Shown here: in pieces, positions 7,300 through 9,660 of the stretch
Layout of the letters: every line of letters starts with the position of its first letter
How positions within the stretch are numbered: the first letter of the stretch is position 1
Assembly (NCBI GenBank): GCA_903851455.1
Contig: CAINOM010000078.1
Location: 1 to 9,660, forward strand
From: an uncultured Bacteroidota bacterium
Lineage (GTDB): Bacteria > Bacteroidota > Bacteroidia > Chitinophagales > Chitinophagaceae
DNA length: 9,660 bases
Direction: 5' to 3'
Translations under genes and position numbers: made by a program
Notes under the pieces: model-generated
Told to the model about the DNA's origin: nothing
Seen by the model: the letters and a program-made list of their open reading frames with translations, nothing else
The model's database searches: none

Positions 7300-8166
7300 C
7301 TAAACCGTATCTATAAACCGCTTCTCTACCTTATTGAAAATAACGAACCCGATCACCAGTGTCACCAGGGTGAAGATAATACTGTATAAGATCCATTTGA
7401 TATCGAAAACCCCTTGCCCGAAAAAGCCATACTTGAACGCTTCAAATAATGACGTAAGCGGATTGAGGAGAAAAAATAATTTTTTCTTGCCATGAACCTC
7501 TGAAAGAGGAATAATAACCGGCGTCATATACATGGCCAGCTGCACGCCAAACCCCACCAAAAAGATAAGGTCACGGTACTTTGTAGTAAGCGAGGTAATG
7601 ATCGTACCAAAGCTAAAACTCAGCAGCACAACCACGGCCAGCCATACCGGGGAAAGAAGCACATACCAGTTGGGTGTTACTTTCTTATCGATGAAAATAT
7701 AGTACAGCCAGACAACAATGAACAGGCTGAACTGGATCAGGAACTTCACAAGCCCTGAAACTACTTTAGAGAGCGGCAGGATGATACGTGGAAAATATAC
7801 CTTGCCGAACACGGTGGCATTTTCAGTAAAAGTCTTTGATGTTACATTAAGCGTGTCCGAAAAATAACCCCACAGCGTTGTGCCGATAAGGTAAAACAAC
7901 ACCGCCGGAACAGCGCCGGTAGATATGTTGGCTATTCTGCTGAAAATGATCAGGAACATCAGGGAGGTAAGCAAAGGCTGCACCACAAACCATATCGGAC
8001 CTAGTATAGTTTGCTTATAAACCGTGATAATGTCCTTCTTTACAAACATCATCAGCAGGTCCCGGTAATGCCACAATTCACCAAATTGGAAATCCAGGTA
8101 GCCGCGGCCGGAGGTGATATTGATATCCCACTTCTCTATATCATTACCTTTAATTGTATCAGCCAT
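7300..8166 (-). CDS. wzm: ABC-2 type polysaccharide exporter permease
   Basis: The 288-residue protein is the membrane subunit of the exporter. It has the family features: a cytoplasmic amphipathic N-terminal segment (LWHYRDLLMMFVKKDIITVY, about 31-50), TILGPIWFVVQP leading into the first membrane helix (about 58-76), further hydrophobic helices near 88-104, 134-156, 170-192, 200-220 and 258-278, the TKYRDL loop before the fifth helix (195-200) and LNPLTSLFEAFKYGFFG before the last. Length and six-helix plan match Wzm/TagG/RfbA-type permeases. With Wzt it would flip a complete lipid-linked polysaccharide to the periplasm. ATG at 8166 follows a 221-bp gap after the kinase gene; wzt starts 6 bp downstream of its stop, so the two are coupled. 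Confidence 0.93.
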   Translation of the reverse strand: MADTIKGNDIEKWDINITSGRGYLDFQFGELWHYRDLLMMFVKKDIITVYKQTILGPIWFVVQPLLTSLMFLIIFSRIANISTGAVPAVLFYLIGTTLWGYFSDTLNVTSKTFTENATVFGKVYFPRIILPLSKVVSGLVKFLIQFSLFIVVWLYYIFIDKKVTPNWYVLLSPVWLAVVVLLSFSFGTIITSLTTKYRDLIFLVGFGVQLAMYMTPVIIPLSEVHGKKKLFFLLNPLTSLFEAFKYGFFGQGVFDIKWILYSIIFTLVTLVIGFVIFNKVEKRFIDTV

Positions 8167-8214
8167 GATATTATGTACTTGCCCCTTTCAATTTTTTATG
8201 TTCAATCGTATCGC

Positions 8215-8248
8215 GGGAAACTCTGGTTTCCCTGGTTGTCAGAGACAA
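8215..8248. other. Two adjacent small stem-loops upstream of wzm
   Basis: A perfect 7-bp stem (GGGAAAC 8215-8221 with GTTTCCC 8226-8232, 4-base loop) is followed three bases later by a 5-bp stem (TTGTC 8236-8240 with GACAA 8244-8248, 3-base loop). They lie 49-82 bp upstream of the wzm start, so they would sit in its 5' leader if wzm has its own promoter, or in the spacer of a joint transcript with the kinase gene. No U-run follows on either strand, so I do not call a terminator. Confidence 0.45.
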
Positions 8249-8277
8249 TTCATCGGAAATGTGAGCCGTTAATACTT

Positions 8278-8345
8278 CCCCTCCTGTTTTAGGAGGGGTA
8301 CGATGGAAAGAACAGCGAAGCTTTCTTTTCATCGGGGGTGGTTAA
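8278..8345. repeat. REP-like palindromic intergenic element
   Basis: Two hairpins sit side by side. The first is a perfect 8-bp stem, CCCCTCCT (8278-8285) with AGGAGGGG (8291-8298), with a GTTTT loop. The second is a 12-bp stem with one wobble pair, 8301-8312 with 8323-8334; the loop can pair further as AGC/GCT. The element ends GGGGGTGGTTAA. This layout (CCCCTCC/GGAGGGG palindrome, variable hairpin, GGGGTGGTT end) resembles short intergenic repeats I recall as frequent in Sphingobacteriales-type genomes. It lies 43 bp after the kinase stop codon. It may be only a dispersed repeat, or may stabilise or separate the kinase and exporter messages. One copy only is in this window, so its dispersed nature is inferred. 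Confidence 0.6.
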
Positions 8346-8387
8346 CTCGCGCCCACAAGGTCTCCTTCAGCACCGAAAAGTCACTGG

Positions 8388-9660
8388 TTACTTGTCTTTC
8401 TTTTTCTTTTTACCCGACCTGAACCAGCCCCTTATGCCCTTTCTTTTCTTATCATCCTCAAGGTAGTAGCCATTGCCGTATGCGCCATAACCATAGCCGT
8501 ATCCATAGCCATAGCCATAGCCATAACCGTATCCATAGCCATAACCATAGCCGTATCCATAACCGTATCCATATCCATAGCCATAACCTTCCTCATAGCC
8601 ATATCCGTATGCGAAGCCCCTGTTCGCAACAACGTCATTCAGTATGAGGTTCAGCCTTGGTATCCTGCCACCGTAATAAAGTTCGTTTGGTATGTTCAGC
8701 TGCTGCTTGTAAGTATATCCCTGCCTCAGGATGTACAGCGTAGTATCTGCGTACTTATTAAGCAACTGGGCATCCGTCACAAGGCCCACAGGCGATGTAT
8801 CCACGATCACATAATCGAAGTTATCCCGCAGATACTGGAACAGTTCTTCTGCCCTGTGCAACAGGATCAGCTCAGACGGGTTTGGTGGCACCGGGCCGGA
8901 AGGAAGTACAAACAATGAATCTTCCACACCGGACGGTATGATGATCTCACTGATCTCTGCCTTGCCGATAGCGTAGTTTGAGAAGCCCACATTGTTATCC
9001 ACGCCAAGTATGCGCGATATCTTTGGTTTACGAAGGTCAAGCTCAACCAGCACCACTCTCTTGCCCGACATAGCCAGGGTTACCGACAGGTTTACGGCAA
9101 TGAACGATTTACCCTCACCGCTCATGCTCGATGTGATCATGATCACCTTATCCTTCTTATCAGTAAGTAAATACTGCAGGTTAGTACGTAATGCGCGGAA
9201 CTGCTCAGATATGATGGTACGGCTGTTCTTCGCGATCGCCACACTATCACCCGATTGGTTGTTACCGATCTCACCAATGATAGGAATGGTGGTCACCTTC
9301 ATGATGTCGGTCTTGCTGATGATCTTGATATTGAGCGCCCTGCGCAACACAATAATACCGAAGGGTATCAGCGTGCCAAACAAAAACGCCATCATCAGTG
9401 TCCTGGGGCGGTTAGGTGTCACCATACCGCCATCCAGCGCCGGGTCTATAACGATCGCATCTGCAACAGTGGACGATTTCTCGATGTAAGTTTCTTCTCT
9501 TTTCTTCAACAGGAACAAATAAAGCTCCTGAAGTATCGCCTGCCTGCGCGAATAATCCAGGTACATACGCTCCACGGTAGGCACTTCCTTGATCTTACCC
9601 CGAAGGTCCAGCTGTTTTGCCCTGATCTTTTCGATCTTCAGCTTCAGCTCTTTTATCGAA
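8388..9660 (-). CDS. wzc: Wzc-like polysaccharide co-polymerase / BY-kinase (tyrosine autokinase), 5' end missing
   Basis: The frame is open through the right edge: codons upstream of the GTG at 9584 continue as coiled-coil sequence (IKELKLKIEKIRAKQLDL), so the gene is cut at its 5' end and GTG is not a start. Visible parts in order: the GNVR-type periplasmic helix (VPTVERMYLDYSRR, LYLFLLKKREE), the second transmembrane helix (MMAFLFGTLIPFGIIVL, about 9350-9400), then the kinase with Walker A SGEGKSF (about 9106-9126), Walker A' VVLVELDLRKP (about 9035-9062) and Walker B YVIVDTSPVG (about 8785-8820). The C-terminus has a tyrosine cluster with 23 tyrosines, 17 of them in an unbroken Gly-Tyr array, then a basic tail ending KKKKKDK. 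In Wzc/CapB homologs, autophosphorylation of such clusters controls oligomer state and polymer length. The first membrane helix and the rest of the Wzz domain should lie beyond 9660. Confidence 0.95.
   Translation of the reverse strand, partial: SIKELKLKIEKIRAKQLDLRGKIKEVPTVERMYLDYSRRQAILQELYLFLLKKREETYIEKSSTVADAIVIDPALDGGMVTPNRPRTLMMAFLFGTLIPFGIIVLRRALNIKIISKTDIMKVTTIPIIGEIGNNQSGDSVAIAKNSRTIISEQFRALRTNLQYLLTDKKDKVIMITSSMSGEGKSFIAVNLSVTLAMSGKRVVLVELDLRKPKISRILGVDNNVGFSNYAIGKAEISEIIIPSGVEDSLFVLPSGPVPPNPSELILLHRAEELFQYLRDNFDYVIVDTSPVGLVTDAQLLNKYADTTLYILRQGYTYKQQLNIPNELYYGGRIPRLNLILNDVVANRGFAYGYGYEEGYGYGYGYGYGYGYGYGYGYGYGYGYGYGYGYGYGAYGNGYYLEDDKKRKGIRGWFRSGKKKKKDK
8487..8588 (-). repeat. 17-unit hexanucleotide repeat coding (Gly-Tyr)17
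   Basis: These 102 bases are 17 consecutive six-base units, each coding Gly-Tyr, inside the C-terminal tail of the Wzc-like kinase. Codons vary: GGC 7, GGT 5, GGA 5, and TAT 13, TAC 4. Constant protein with mixed codons points to selection on the peptide. A larger 30-bp period is also present: 8491-8520 and 8521-8550 differ at only two positions. Gains or losses of units would keep the frame. Confidence 0.95.

Noticed and set aside
8167..8277. Bacteroidota-type promoter for wzm (TTG / TAnnTTTG)
   Set aside because: I found no pair of boxes with acceptable spacing and match, so none is annotated.
8278..8298. Rho-independent terminator for the kinase gene
   Set aside because: The stem is strong, but no U-run follows on the minus-strand transcript; a repeat element fits better.
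8461..8600. CRISPR-like or satellite repeat
   Set aside because: The period is six bases with no spacers, and it is in frame within a kinase gene as a Gly-Tyr array.
8432..8638. Minus-strand frame coding a Met/Ala/Asp-rich repeat peptide
   Set aside because: It is an alternate-frame reading of the Gly-Tyr hexanucleotide array inside the kinase gene.
8992..9489. 165-codon plus-strand frame opposite the kinase
   Set aside because: It is antisense to the conserved Walker motifs and shows no domain of its own.
8388..9584. GTG at 9584 as the true start of the kinase gene
   Set aside because: The frame stays open upstream to the window edge with coiled-coil sequence, and the protein would lack its first membrane helix and Wzz domain.

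Overview
The window looks like part of a surface-polysaccharide (O-antigen or capsule type) biosynthesis and export locus from a Bacteroidota bacterium, probably of the Chitinophagaceae/Sphingobacteriales kind. That placement is inferred from the protein families, the scarcity of Shine-Dalgarno motifs before the starts, and an intergenic repeat of a style I associate with these genomes; no marker gene here proves it. All eight genes lie on the minus strand, so transcription runs from position 9660 towards 1. The largest gap is 221 bp, so no gene-free stretch exceeds 300 bases.

In transcription order: (1) 9660-8388, the 3' part of a Wzc-like chain-length regulator/BY-kinase, whose tail carries 17 uninterrupted Gly-Tyr dipeptides; (2) a 221-bp gap (8387-8167) with strong hairpins and a REP-like palindromic element; (3) 8166-7300 wzm and 7293-6034 wzt, the permease and ATPase of an ABC polysaccharide exporter, the ATPase having a C-terminal extension of the kind that recognises glycan ends; (4) 6026-4947, a DegT/VioA-like sugar aminotransferase; (5) a 112-bp gap with an inverted repeat; (6) 4834-3896, a divergent DegT-fold protein; (7) 3886-3326, a GNAT acetyltransferase overlapping the next gene by 8 bp; (8) 3333-2386, a GT2 glycosyltransferase; (9) 2340-1378, a SAM-dependent methyltransferase; (10) 1356-1, a GT4 glycosyltransferase whose reading frame runs without a stop straight into a second copy of its own N-terminus and leaves the window.

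A working model (inference): the aminotransferases and the acetyltransferase make an N-acylated amino-deoxy sugar nucleotide, the GT2 and the tandem GT4 assemble the glycan on a lipid carrier, the methyltransferase decorates or caps it, Wzt/Wzm export it, and the Wzc-like protein controls length or later assembly. No sugar-nucleotide dehydratase or nucleotidyltransferase is present, so precursors must be made by genes elsewhere.

The two most notable observations are the head-to-tail in-frame GT4-GT4 fusion at the left edge and the very long Gly-Tyr array at the end of the kinase.
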